Assembly (NCBI GenBank): GCA_030686995.1
Contig: CM060684.1
Location: forward strand, 10,169,897 to 10,233,896
DNA: 64,000 bases
Source of the DNA: Artemisia argyi
Taxonomy: Eukaryota; Streptophyta; Magnoliopsida; Asterales; Asteraceae
Reading direction: 5' to 3'
The position numbers and the translations under genes are program-made. The notes beneath the pieces are model-generated. The model saw nothing but the letters and a program-made list of their open reading frames with translations, was not told the DNA's origin and did not search any database. Below are positions 1 to 12,840 of the stretch, in pieces; the first letter of the stretch is position 1; each line of letters starts with the position of its first letter.

Positions 1-1414
1 AAATTTTCAGAATCAAGGTTTCAATAACAACAATCGTGGTCAAAATTTTCAAAATCCAGTTGTGAATCAGTCGTCTTCGGATGTATTACTTAAGCAGTTT
101 ATGAAAAGTCAAGAGGAAATGAATAAAATGTTAATCAATCAAATGGCCGAATTGAAGAAGTCTTTAAATGATCGACCCTTGGGCTCGGGTACTCTTCCAA
201 GCAACACGATCGCTAACCCGAGGGGCGATGCTAAGGCGATCACGACTAGGAGTGTTATTGTAATCAATGAACCGACGGCTCCGACTACCTCTTCTTCTCT
301 TCCTCCCAAGGTAGTCGCCCGTGAAACCGAGGTGACAACGGATACGGGAATTCCTAATAATAATGGAAGGACCAAAAACATCCAACCTCCGGTAGTCTCA
401 ACGTCTAAAGGAAAAGATAAAATTGTTTATGAAAATGAGAAAGAAACTCCCGTCAAAACAAATTTGCCTTATCCGTCACGATTGAATGAACAAAAGCACC
501 GCGAGAAAGATAAAAACCAGATGGAAAAGTTTTATCAAATTTTTCAAGAATTGCATTTTGATATAAATCTCGCGGATGCTATACTTTTGATGCCTAAATT
601 TGCCTCAATGCTAAAAGGTCTTTTGAATAACAAATAAAAATTGTTTGAAATATCACGAACCCAGATGAATGAGAATTGCTCAGCGGTTATCCTCAAAAAG
701 CTTCCCGAAAAGCTTGAAGACCCCGGTCGATTTCTCATTCCATGTAATTTTCCTGGGATGGTTCAATGCTTCGCCTTGGCTGATCTTGGTGCTAGCATTA
801 ACCTAATGCCGTTATCCATTTGGAAAAAGTTGTCTGTACCCGATTTGACTCCGACTTGCATGACCCTCGAGCTAGCCGACCGAACTACTTCCCGCCCGAT
901 GGGAATAGCCGAGGATGTCTTTGTTAATGTGGGAAAATTTCATTTCCCGGCCGATTTTGTCGTGGTTGATTTTGATGCCGCTCCGCGGGTTCCTCTCATT
1001 CTCGGAAGAGGTTTCCTAAGGACTGGCCGTGCTTTAATTGATGTTTTCGATGAAGAAATTACCCTACGCGTGGGTAACGAAGCCATAACTTTTAATTTGG
1101 ATCAAACCGCGAGGTACTCCTCCGATTATGACAAATATTCCGTTAACCGAATCGACGTTATCGACGAAGTTACGGAGGAGTATGCTCAAGAGTTACTTGG
1201 TTTTACCGAACATGCTTCGAGTGGCAATCCTACTCATTCTTCTGAACCAATCATTTCTGATCCTTCCCCTTCCCTCACTCCGTTTGAGGGGAGTGATTTC
1301 ATCTTGGAAGAGATCGAGGCCTTTCTTGCTAATGATTCGATTTCACCGGAAATTGATCATTCCGTTTGTGACCCGGAGGGAGATGTTCTTTTGATTGAAA
1401 AAATTATTAAATGA
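1..1414 (+). pseudogene. Athila gag tail and aspartic protease, copy A (broken)
   Basis: The reading frame is open from base 2: an Asn/Gln-rich gag tail, a linker, then a retropepsin-type domain with catalytic DLGAS (ALADLGASINLMP, near 775-815) and a downstream LILGRGF motif. In copy B the same protein is continuous through this point. Here a GAA-type codon is TAA (635-637), which splits the frame. At 1398-1403 an A run is one base longer than in copy B, so protease and RT are now in different frames. The product would be the N-terminal part of the Gag-Pol polyprotein. A working protein is unlikely. Confidence 0.88.
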
Positions 1415-4412
1415 AGATCCCAACCCATCCCTCCCTCCGATGGACCTCAAAATGGCCGATGTTAAAGAAATTAAGCCGTCTACTGAGAATCCTCCGGAGC
1501 CCGAGCTCAAGGATTTACCTCCTCATCTTGAATACGCATTTTTGGAAGGAACCAATAAACTTCCCGTCATAATTTCAAAAGGACTAAAAGATGAGGAGAA
1601 GAACCGTCTCGTAGATGTGCTCAAGAAGCACAAAAATGCCATCGCTTGGCAAATTTCTGATATAAAGTGTATCGACCCTCGTTTTTGCACGCATAAAATC
1701 TTGTTTGAAGATAATTACAAACCGTCTGTTCAGCAACAACGACGGGTTAACCCGAAAATTCATGAGGTTATCAAAAAGGAAGTTATCAAACTCCTCGATG
1801 CCGGAATGATTTATCCAATCCCGGATAGTTCTTCGGTTAGCCCGATCCACTGCGTACCAACGAAAGGTGGAATGACCGTCGTAACTAATGAAGATAATGA
1901 ATTGATTCCGACACGTCTTGTTACCGGATGGAGAGTTTGTATTGATTATCGAAAATTAAATGATGCAACTCGTAAGGACCATTTCCCACTTCCATTTATG
2001 GATCAAATGCTAGAACGCCTAGCGGGAAATGAATTCTATTGTTTTCTTGATGGATTCTCTGGTTATTTTCAAATACCAATTGACCCTCCGGACCAGGAGA
2101 AGACTACCTTTACTTGCCCTTATGGTACGTTTGCCTATCGTCGTATGCCTTTTGGCTTATGCAATGCTCCAGGCACGTTCCAAAGGTGCATGGTGTCTAT
2201 TTTCTCGGACATGATCGAGAAAACCATGGAAGTTTTCATGGATGATTTCTCGGTTTATGGAGATTCTTTCACTTCTTGCCTCTCCCATTTAGAAAGTATG
2301 CTAAAATGGTGTGAAGACACCAACTTGGTTCTAAATTGGGAGAAGTGCCATTTCATGGTCAAAGAGGGCATTGTCCTCGGCCACAAGATTTCGAAATCTG
2401 GGATTGAGGTCGATAGAGCAAAAGTCGATGTGATTGCTAAATTACCTCATCCCACCACCGTTAAAGGAATTAGAAGTTTTCTGGGTCATGCCGGCTTTTA
2501 CCGACGTTTCATTCAAGATTTTTCTAAGATAGCCCGGCCCCTGACCCACTTACTTGAAAAAGATGCTCCGTTTATCTTCTCTAATGAATGCATCGAAGCA
2601 TTTAATATACTTAAAGAGAAGTTAACGGAGTCTCCGGTCTTAATTGCCCCCGATTGGGACTTGCCCTTCGAGCTAATGTGCGATGCTAGCGATTATGCCA
2701 TTGGTGCAGTCTTGGGGCAACGCAAGTCTAAACATTTTCAGCCGATACACTATGCCAGTAAAACAATGACCGACGCTCAATACCATTATACGACTACTGA
2801 GAAAGAAATGTTAGCCGTCATTTACGCTTTTGAAAAGTTTCGATCTTATTTGCTTTTGAAGAAATGCATAGTGTATACGGATCATTCGGCTCTTAAGTAC
2901 CTTATGGCAAAGCAAGACGCTAAGCCACGCTTGATGCGGTGGGTTCTCCTCCTTCAAGAATTTAAAGTTGAAATTCGAGATAAAAAGGGAGCCGAGAACC
3001 TTGCTGCTGATCACTTATCGCGTTTAGAGAATCCCCACCAAAGTGTTTTCGAGAAAAAGGAGATTAACGAAGCATTTCCTCTCGAGAGACTGGGGAGTTT
3101 ATCACATTGTGATTCTAGTACCCCATGGTTCGCCGACTTTGCGAATTACCATGCGGGGAATTTTATCCGGAAAGGGATGTCGTTCCAGCAGAAGAAAAAA
3201 TTCTTCAAAGATGTTAAGCATTATTTCTGGGACGATCCCTATTTGTTTAAAATATGTGCGGATCAAGTGATCCGGCGGTGCGTTCACGGCAAAGAAGCCG
3301 CTGAAATTCTCATGGCATGCCACAATGGACCCACGGGGGGACATCATGGTGCTAATTTCACCGCTAAGAAAGTTTTTGATTCCGGCTTCTACTGGCCGAC
3401 GATTTACCGGGATGCTCATGAGTTGGTTAAATCATGTGATTCTTGCCAGCGTCAAGGAAAAATTACTCAGAAGGACGAGATGCCTCAAAATGCCATCCAA
3501 GTCTGTGAAATTTTTGACATCTGGGGTATCGACTTCATGGGTCCATTCCCGTCTTCTCGTGGTAACAAATATATACTCGTGGCCGTCGATTATTTGTCTA
3601 AATGGGTGGAAGCGAAGGCGCTCCCCACCAATGACGCCCGAGTTGTTGTGAAATTTCTCAAAAGTCTCTTCGCCCGATTTGGTGCACCTCGTGCTATTAT
3701 AAGCGATCGTGGGACCCATTTTTGTAACGACCAATTCGCTAAGGTTATGCTCAAATATGGTGTCACACATCGTCTTTCCACAACATATCATCCACAGACA
3801 AGTGGTCAAGTTGAGGTCTCCAATCGTGGCTTGAAACGTATCTTAGAAAAGACCGTAGGTGAAAACCGTGCTTCATGGGCTGACAAGTTAGATGATGCAC
3901 TTTGGGCCTTCCGTACAGCTTACAAAACACCCATCGGGTGCACTCCATACAAGCTGGTTTACGGGAAGGCCTGCCACTTGCCCCTTGAACTTGAGCACAA
4001 GGCCTACTGGGCCTTGAAACATGCTAATTTTGACTTACAAACCGCGGGAGATCACCGTAAAGTTCAATTGAATGAATTAGTCGAACTTCGTGATCAAGCC
4101 TATGAGAATTCTTTGATCTACAAAGAGAAGACAAAGAGGATTCATGATGCTAAAATTAAAGATCGTGTCTTTAATGTTGGTGATCGATTCCTCCTTTTCA
4201 ATTCTCGATTAAATATTTTCTCGAGCAAGTTAAAAACCCGTTGGTCTGGACCATTCACCATTACCCAAGTTTTTCCTTATGGAACCGTTGACCTTGCTCA
4301 AAATGATGGTCCCAACTTCAAGGTGAATGGTCATCGTATCAAACATTACTTTGGAGGGGACATACCACCCACGGTTGTCCCGGATCTCCAAACTTTCCCC
4401 AAGGACGATTAA
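1395..4412 (+). pseudogene. Athila reverse transcriptase, RNase H and integrase, copy A
   Basis: About 1000 codons are uninterrupted. RT carries the [11 protein letters not shown] region and FMDDF near residues 280-284. RNase H follows ([29 protein letters not shown]). Integrase has an N-terminal HHCC zinc domain ending CDSCQR, then the DDE residues in GIDFMGPFP (near 711), ISDRGTHF (near 768) and [11 protein letters not shown] (near 805). It ends with a short C-terminal domain, not a chromodomain. The first in-frame start is a TTG inside the frameshift site, so this is the distal part of a polyprotein and not an independent gene. The domains look intact; only the upstream connection is lost. 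Confidence 0.92.
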
Positions 4413-4764
4413 ATTCGGGGATCGAGTCAAGCTCATATGACTCGGTGAACAAAAACAAGCGCTTCGTGGGAGGCACCCCATGCTTATCCATTTTCATTTT
4501 CTATATTTTCTATTTTCTAATAACGTTACGTGAGGGGGGCGACCCTTTCCAAACTCGTGTTTTCGTGGTTGTTTGTGAATGTTCAGGAATTTCCCCGAAG
4601 TTTGAGGACTCTCGTGCTCGTGGTTTGTCGTTCTCTCCACTCGAGTCTCATCCTTCGCTGCTCTATTGGAAATTCACCATATCCTAAATCTTATCGACTA
4701 ACGTTTATCTCTTGGCATACTTAATAAACGGCCTTAGATTTTACGTAGACTATCCGTACCTTTA

Positions 4765-4808
4765 AAACATTGAAGACAATGTTTCACTTTAGTCTGGGGG
4801 GGGGGGGG
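4765..4808 (+). promoter_or_regulatory. Hairpin plus internal polypurine tract, copy A
   Basis: AAACATTG and CAATGTTT (4765-4784) form a perfect 8-bp stem with a 4-nt loop. TTAGTCTGG and a long G run follow. The same TTAGTCTGGGGG word is the terminal polypurine tract at 6370-6382, so this looks like a second, internal plus-strand primer site 1.6 kb before the LTR. Copy B and the 33925-41454 element keep the same arrangement. Confidence 0.6.
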
Positions 4809-6369
4809 TGAATCTTCGATTCGATTTGACCTGTACCATAGTCTGAGCTGTTTAACTTGCGCAACTCCGTTTTCCACCAAAATTTTAAATTTTTGTCACC
4901 TCTTTATTATGCAAAAAAAAAAAATAAAATAAAAAAAATAAAAAAAAGAATGATATGATATGAATAATAAGATTTGACACCTTGTTTTGACTTTCCTACC
5001 GGCGAGAGTAGAAATAAATGTTTCGACTTGACCGGGCGTGTTGAGCCCTAGCTCGTCTCCCTTAACCAAAATAATCAAAAGATTATGGCTAAGCATCCGC
5101 GGATATCATTATTTGGGATTTTAAATTTGCGGAGATCGAGGAATGATAGAGTTTATTTAGAAGTTTCGTGCTATACACGGATCGCATTACTGGGATTTAA
5201 AAAACCCACGAGAGGTACTTGTGGCCTCCTTGTTCCCATCAGAAACGTCACCAATATATAAATAGATGTCTAGGATTAATTAAGTGTATACGGTTTGGGC
5301 AATACTTAGTTTTTTCTCGTTCCCAACAAAATTTCTGCATATGAGGGTTTGGTACACATTGAGGTACTGCCAGTGTTATGGTAAAATAGACTATTGCATC
5401 TTGCCGGTTCGCAGCCGATGTTGTGATCTTAGTAAAAGCCGTAGGACTTGGGGCTTGGCATATGATTATGAATATCAATAATAATAATCCAAAGCCAAAT
5501 AAAAAGGCAGAGGAATCCAAAGCTATAAAAAGCAAATGATATAATCCAAAAGTCATAATAAAGCTCTTGCATCTTGGCGGCTCAAAACCGTTGATTGTAA
5601 TTGAAATAAAGGACTAAGGACCAAATATTATTAAAGTGCTTATAGTTATGCAAAAATGCCAAGCTTCGACTCTGGGGGTTTCCCTAATAAAAAGCTTCCG
5701 TTTCGGGTATCAAACATGGTATGTCTCGGTCGTAAATAAAAAGGGAGCCCCTATAAATCGTGTTAAATCAGAGACCTTCATGTGGACCCGACTTTTGTAT
5801 GCAGAGATTTTCGAGAGAAAGTTTGGAAACTACTTAGCGTTCAAATTTTGTGCTCTTATCGGACTAACAAATATCGAAACGAGAAAATATGAAGCAATTC
5901 ATTTCTCAACAATTAAAATCTTTAGATACAAAACTTAGGACCTGGGGACAAGAGGTAATACACAAGTAACTTTTGTGGGCAGTGTTAGCATCTAACTTCT
6001 AGTTAAACAATGATTTCGATTTTACGCTTAGTTTGGGAGCTTGTGAAAAATCAAGGATGATGATTTTTATCCGTATGGTCTCTTCTCTGTGAGAAGTGTT
6101 TCTACTCGTTGACCCTGAAAATTATCAACAGATATGAATTGATAATGAAAGTCAAAATAAACCGTCACATATAAAAATGAAAAATACAAAAAGAGTAGTT
6201 GTAGTTATTGTTTATTAAAAATCGGAAAACGGAGCGTTTTTGGGAATAAATGATTTTACTATCTCTTTTGAAAGTCATTGCTACTTTACAACGTCAGTAA
6301 AAAGAGGTTTTGAAATTATTTATCTCTTAAGCGTGAGGTGATGACATTGCGTGAGGTCACGGCAATACC

Positions 6370-6385
6370 TTAGTCTGGGGGATTT
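6370..6385 (+). other. Terminal polypurine tract, copy A
   Basis: TTAGTCTGGGGGATTT lies directly against the 3' LTR start (TGATGAGTGC at 6386). Position and purine content fit the plus-strand primer. Confidence 0.75.
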
Positions 6386-9300
6386 TGATGAGTGCTTAAT
6401 CACTCATCTTTTTAGACCTTTAAAACAGACCGAAAATACCAAATACTAACCTAAAATGCCAAGAGAATGCATGTTTTTGTATTTGTGTATGTGCAGGTAC
6501 GAATATGTGAAAACTGAACGAAAACGAAGCAAAACCGACAAAAACGAGCACGAGATTGGAAAAAGGTCAAAAGCCAAAGCCGGGGAAGCTAAATGATCAA
6601 AGATAGCTCACAATGCTCATAGAAGTCCTCAGAGATTCAGAAAGTTACAATATTGGTCCCTGAATAAAGTTTGGAGAAATTGGCAGATTTAGTCCCTGCA
6701 GTTTCAGAATTTGGCAATTATGGTCCTTTAATGAATATTTGGAGAAAAGTCATCAATGGTCCTCCAATATTCAGAGTATGGCAATTTATACCCTTGGGAG
6801 AAAGTTTCAATGATTTACAGATTTGGTCCCTAAGGTTTTCAGAATTACATTATTGGTCCTTGTAATAATCCTACTACTACTCCTAATATAACTACACACC
6901 GGATCCACACTCCAAGCCCAAACATAACAAAGCCCAACACCAACTCTTTTTAATATATACCCAGCCCAACACCACCATTTACCCGACCCAAACCCAACAT
7001 TAATTACCCGTTCAAAATTACCGCCCCCCAAATCCCTACCCCTTCCCAGATAGTTACTATTCCATAAACCCTAAAACCCCAAACCATCAATTAACCTTAA
7101 ATTACCTCGTATGGTAATAAATTAACCAATGATATGCCTTTATTATCACTCACGCATGACAAGGGAATGACAGAAGGCAAGGGGGTACGTGGACCAATGG
7201 AACGAGGCAAAGGTACTCACCCTCCACTACACCAGGGAATCAATGGACTATATTGCTGCTTAAGGACCAAGCCAAGATGAATGGACAAGATTAAAAGCAG
7301 AGGAGCTCATCAAGAATGATCCAAAAACCCTAGTTCTTAGCTTATATATACCCCCCCTCATATTGTAATCGGAGTAGAGTTTCAAGTAGTGTTACTCTGC
7401 CAAAATCATTTTGTAAACCTTTTTAATATTAATGAAAGTCTTTTTATTGTCTTATTTAATTTTCAGCTTTGCTTATTTACTTATCTTGTTTATTAGCTTA
7501 TTGCTTATTGTCACTTATTTCTGTCTCATTTCTTTTCAAGCAAGTACTTTTCTTTTATTATCAACTTAGTTTCAATCTTCTGCTTTACTAGTTATTATTC
7601 TTATTGTTGTTTGTTATCAAAAGAAAAACCAAAAAAAAAAAAATTAAAAAATTAAAAAAAAAAAAAAATTGTATGATCTGTTTTCCTTGATTGAATCTTT
7701 TCATTGTTTGTTTTGTTGTTTGTTTTGTTGTTTGTTCAAGCTCATTCAATCTTATATAGCTTGTAGTGACCCTTGACTTTTTATTGTTCCAAAAATCCAA
7801 AAAAAGATAAAAAGTCAAAGAGAAAGTCAACTGCTCAGCTTATTTGAATAAGCTGAGCCTATTGGTGGTTAAAGGCAACCATAAGGTGTCCCATGGTCTG
7901 TCTAAAAGGCAGGCTAGCTTAGTGAACCCCCTCCTTTCATGCTGAGGGGGACTTGAGTTTGTAAGTTTCATTATTTGTCTCATCTCTATTGCTTATTTCT
8001 ATTGTAGCTTTAAATCTGATACTATTAGCTTGATACTACTGATTATTGCTTATTAGTGCTTGATACTAGCTTCTTTATCATATTTGAGAGTTGTAGTGAT
8101 ATTTGCTTTTGCTACTGTTTGATCTAGTTTACATCTGTGATCCATAGCTTTTTAATATAATGGTGTTTTTGATCTATGTTTCTGAGTCACATCATGATAG
8201 TTGATCATTTTGAGTAAATTGGAATTGGTTTGGAAGAGTTTTGTGAGGTCTGTGTTTGATTTTTAGGCTAGACATAACCTTTAAGGGGTGTTTGGTTGAT
8301 AGTTGTTTGCTGTCATAAGGTTTGATTCAGAGGTTAAAAGTGGTTCACATAGTTAACTTAGGATATATTAAGAGTTAGTATACCATAAAACCAGTAGGTT
8401 ATTAGTTAAAAAGTCAAAATCATTGGTTAAATATTCACACAGTTAGCATAATAGTAGTTTTAGGGTACTTGATTTCATAAGTAGTTGCATATTTGATAGT
8501 AGTAGCTTAATTGAATCACAATATAGTTTATTTTCATCTAAGTGATCATTTTAGTGTAATCCAAAACCATTTTAGTCAACTTTCTGTTTTGGCAAAAAGT
8601 CAAAAAGGTTTTCAACTCAGATTTTGGTTACAAATTTAGAAGCTTGTGTAGTCTTTAATATTGATTGGAATCATATATGGTTTGCTGTTTTGAGAAGCTC
8701 AGTAGCCAAACTTTACATTTCAAAAAGAAAATTTGGATTTGAAACTTGTTTGCTTATCTGAAAAGCCAGTTGAAGTGGGCTTATTGGGACAATAGGTGCC
8801 CTGCACTCAGTTTTTGATCAAGCATTCTTGGGTTGTTTTAGGTTATTAAATTGAAACAAGGATCTGTTTTCTAGGTTCATTTGTGATCTCTAGTTGTAAG
8901 TGAGTGATTTGCACCATTAAGCTCCATCTCTTTAGCTTATTTGCAATGCTTATCAGTCTCATCAAGTTGGGTGGTTGAGACTAGCATCTGTTTTCAAAAT
9001 ATAGGCCTGCTAGTGAGCTTTTGAGCTTGAATCTGAGTTTGGTTGTTAAATTTGAGTTTACATACTATTGTAGTTGATTGTTCCATTTGAATAGTACCCT
9101 TTGCTTATTCTGTTTGTGCTTTTGGCTTATTTCATAGTGCTTATTTGACCTCATTGTGCCCACATCTGTGATTCTGTGCATCTTTTGGCCTCAAGACTGT
9201 TTCATTAAGCTTAAAAAAGTTCAAAAAAATTAATTGGTTAAAGTTTGGGTCAGTTTGGTCAAGTTTTGCTTATAAATAAGCACTTTCAATTAAGCAGTTT

Positions 9301-10052
9301 GGGGCTAATCCGCACTTCCAGTGCTTATTTTGAAAATTTTATATTTTTCCTAGCTTTTAAATATTATTTTTGATTTTCCCTGTAATTTTCAGATTTTTCT
9401 GAGTTGTTTTGCTATTTTTCTTATTTAATTTTCCTTTTTAATCAATTTTAATTACTTTTTAATTGCTGAAAAATACAAAAAAATCAGAAAAAGCCAAGAA
9501 AAATCCAAAAAAATATTAGAAAATTATTTTTAGTTATTTTAGAATTTTAGAAAGTAATTTTGCATTTTTCTCACTTTATTTTCATTTTCTTTTAATTATT
9601 AAATAGTTTAATTAGTTTTTAATTCATAAAAAATTATTAAAAAGTCAAAAAAATATTTTTCTTTTTCTCAAAATTTTCTTTTATCATTTTTAATTTTTGA
9701 AAATTATTTCCAAGTCCGTAGGAGTCGTGTAGCTTAAAACTCGCGTTTTATTTTGTACGTTAACGTTTAATTAACGTTTTAGCGTACGGTTTCTATTTTA
9801 CGTGACGTTTTTAGTTTCCTTAATTGAAATACGTGTTTAAGTGATTAATTGTGCCTTATTTGCTATATCATTAGTGTAATCTCATATATATCACTTTGTA
9901 CCACTTTTCACGACACGTTTTCCGAATCGGAAATTCGGAATTCCATTCACCCTTCACACGGAATACGACCTCGGGTTATCCGTATTTCTTTGCGGATTTC
10001 TTTGAGCTTACTATCTATACTATAATATTGATATTGTGTTTTTTACGAATCA
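6386..10052 (+). repeat. 3' LTR of Athila copy A (3667 bp)
   Basis: It starts TGATGAGTGCTTAATCACTC and ends ACGAATCA. It aligns end to end, with divergence, to the reverse complement of the copy B LTRs. The first 500 bp hold degenerate repeats with the word TTGGTCC. The middle is crowded with GCTTATT. The last 800 bp are AT-rich. Confidence 0.9.
7343..7350 (+). promoter_or_regulatory. TATA box of copy A LTR
   Basis: TATATATA sits before a C run, about 960 bp into the LTR. The copy B LTRs have their TATA box at a comparable distance, which sets the likely U3/R boundary. Confidence 0.5.
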
Positions 10053-10268
10053 ACGTTTATCACGTCTATATACGTATATAAACGATTATATTCTCAATAA
10101 TAGTATTACGAGTATTATTTTTCATATTTGACTTTTAAATATTTATCGAGTCATAGAATTTGGTCACATGTCCGAGTCATGACTCTCGGCTCATAGTCCA
10201 AGTCCAACATAAGAATCAAGTCAAAATAAATAAATCATCTCCGTCCAAATCAATCCCATATCCACGTG
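10053..10268 (-). repeat. Sliver of element R between the two Athila insertions
   Basis: Positions 10089-10268 are nearly identical to 30161-30340. The segment begins with ACGTT, the duplication flanking copy A, and ends with ACGTG, the left duplication of copy B. It shows that both Athila elements landed in one older repeat. Confidence 0.85.
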
Positions 10269-12296
10269 TGATTCGTCGTGAAAACCAATTATATATAATA
10301 TAGTATAGTATCGAAGTGATACGCAAGAAATACGGATCACCCGAGTCGTTTCCAAGTAAAGGTGTGAATGGAATCAAGAATATCGATTCGTGTAAATCGT
10401 GTAGTGAGAAGTGGTGAAAAAGCAAATAGTGATCAAATAATTCAACTATCAACTAACAATTGAAATATGTAAAGAGTACAAGCTAGTAATGCACCAAAGT
10501 CTAAAGCGTAAAAACGGAAATGCAAACGCGATTTTTAAAACGTAACGTACGAATTAAAACGCGAGTTTTAACCTATACTAACCCTATGAACTTGGAAATA
10601 ATTTTAAAAAGCAAAAATGATAAAAGAAAATTTTTAGAAAAAGAAAAATATTTTTTTTGAGTTTTTAATAATTTTTTAAGAATTAAAAACTAATTCAACT
10701 ATTTAATAATTAAAAGAAAATGTAAATAAAGTGAGAAAAATGCAAATTTAATTTCTAAAATTCTAAAATAACTGAAAACTATTTTCTAAAATATTTTTGG
10801 ATTTTTCTGGGTTTTTTCTGATTTTTTTGGATATTCTAATAATTAAAAAGTAATAAAAAGTGATTAAAAAAATGAAAATTAATTAAGAAAAATAGCAAAT
10901 TAACTTAGAAAAATATGAAAAATTGCAGAAAATTATATTTTATTATTATGAACCTATGAAAAATAAAATGAACAGATTATCACACACCAATAAGCAAATG
11001 GGCACAAAAAGCAGTTTGAATAAGTGCTTATTTATAAGCTAATAAGCACTTATTTCGACACAGAGCTCAGAAACAGTAAAGACCACATAAATAAGCATAA
11101 AACAACTTTTAACCATAAGATAAGCACTCAGGATAGCCAAATAAGCACTTAAGCTGTTGCAATAATCAGACAGAAATAATGGTTCCGGTCCCCCACTTTA
11201 AGCAGTGATATAAGCACTCTAATAAGCTGATTTTTGAAAAGTTAAAGTGGCAACTACTAGACCACCCAGCAGAGAACTCAGAAAAAACAAAAAATCCTGA
11301 TTCTAACTATCCAATTGAACCCCAATTAGGCCTGAGATCAGCAGTGAAAAACCAAATAGGCTGCAAACAGTTGACTTTTTTATTACTTAAGAACTTTGAC
11401 TTAATCTAATTTTATCAGCTTAAATCTAATCCTAGGTGTTATATTAACTTGTTTAACCACTTAAATCACAATCACAAACATCAAACTAACAGTTTTTAAA
11501 AAGTTGCAGTAACAGATCATAAAAATGCAAAAAGGATTTTTAGCAAACATGAAATTTTGACTTTTTGTAAATAATGTGCAAGTTTAATGGTTACTCTAGT
11601 TCTATAATGACCTAAGGAGACTAAAGATGCAGAAAAACAAGCAAGTGAACACCTCAGGCAAGCAGTGCACTGATTTCCCAAACACCCTTTTTGAACACTG
11701 TTACAACCTCAAAACCACTACAGCACTATCCAAAACATTTCCAAATCACCACTTATGCACTTACTATGATTCACAAACATGAAATGACTCAGAAACACAG
11801 AGCTTTAACCACTATTATGCAAGAACAATAGATATGACCGATGATGATTATGATGATACAGTATACTCAAATCAAAACTCAAACATAATCAAATAACTAC
11901 TATAAACCAAAAACAGACAATAATAATAACTATTAAGCACAAATAAGCTAAAAGCAAACCACAGATTTGATACTAAGCTATTTTACCAATAAGCTACAAA
12001 GATGGAATGTAAAAATGAAACTTACAAGCCCAAGTCCCCCTCAGCATGAAAAGAGGGGGTTCACTATGCTTGCCTATCTTTTGACAGGCTAAGTGGACAC
12101 CTTCTTGGCTGCCTACAATCACCAATAAGCTCAGCTTATTCAATAAGCTGAGCAAGTTGACTTTTATTGACTATTTTTGAACTTTTTGAGTTTTTGAGAA
12201 ATAAAATCACTACACTTGCTATAAGCTAAATAAGCTGAGATAAGTTCAAGTAAACTACTAAAAAGCTTTTGAAAATGAATTTAAGAAACAAATCAG

Positions 12297-12298
<2 letters not shown>

Positions 12299-12388
<90 letters not shown>
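12299..12388. repeat. (TA)n microsatellite in copy B 3' LTR
   Basis: About 88 bp of uninterrupted TA. The matching place in the 5' LTR (near 24032-24046) has only about seven repeats, so the tract expanded or contracted after insertion. A T run follows at 12546-12568. Confidence 0.95.
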
Positions 12389-12390
<2 letters not shown>

Positions 12391-12830
12391 TTGAGATTTT
12401 CTATTTTTCTTATTTTTTTGGTTTTTATACTTTCTAAGTGTTGAAATAAGAGAGTAACTATAGTTAAACTATTATAAGCTTATGAAAGGCTAAATTAAAC
12501 AAGGTTTTAAGAGAAAGCAAACATCTTTTTATAATTTTTCAGATTTTTTTTTTTTTTTTTTTTTTTTTGAGTTTTCAATAAAGAGAAAAAAATACTTGAT
12601 AAATAACTTTTAAAAGTTTATAAAAGACTAGTATAAGCTGAATTAGGAATGGATTAAAACAGAATAAGCAATAATACTATGAAAATTAAGCTAAGATTTA
12701 TAAGAAGAAATACTTTTATTAAAACTTGAAAGTGAAATTTCAAAGGCTAATCTAAATTACAAAGTTGAAGTAAATTTGACAGAGTAACTTTATCTAAAAA
12801 CCTACTACTCAAATGGTGAAATCAGGGTGG

Positions 12831-12840
12831 GTTTTTATAG
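12831..12840 (-). promoter_or_regulatory. TATA box of copy B 3' LTR
   Basis: On - the sequence reads CTATAAAAAC, about 965 bp from the LTR start at 13802. The 5' LTR has CTATAAACC at the same place. Confidence 0.5.

Larger units (their letters stand above)
4413..6385 (+). other. Long 3' non-coding region of Athila copy A
   Basis: About 2 kb separates pol from the 3' LTR. Athila elements often carry an env-like gene here, but I see only short unrelated ORFs. It contains the hairpin and internal polypurine module at 4765-4808. Copy B keeps a similar region of the same size at 13803-15899. Confidence 0.7.
1..10052 (+). mobile_element. Athila-type Ty3/gypsy LTR retrotransposon, copy A (5' end outside window)
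   Basis: The order is gag tail, aspartic protease, RT, RNase H, integrase, about 2 kb of non-coding DNA, polypurine tract and 3' LTR. The polymerase has the Athila-like FMDDF active site and no chromodomain. The 3' LTR ends TG...CA, and ACGTT (10053-10057) follows as half of the expected 5-bp target duplication. The 5' LTR and most of gag lie before the window. A nonsense codon (635-637) and a frameshift (A run 1398-1403) make this copy non-autonomous. No env-like ORF is present after pol. Confidence 0.93.

Noticed and set aside
4413..6385. env-like gene of Athila
   Set aside because: Only short unrelated ORFs. Neither copy has a frame with a membrane segment of suitable length.
7065..7085. 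Telomere-type repeat
   Set aside because: A single CCCTAAAACCCC-like stretch with no tandem run.
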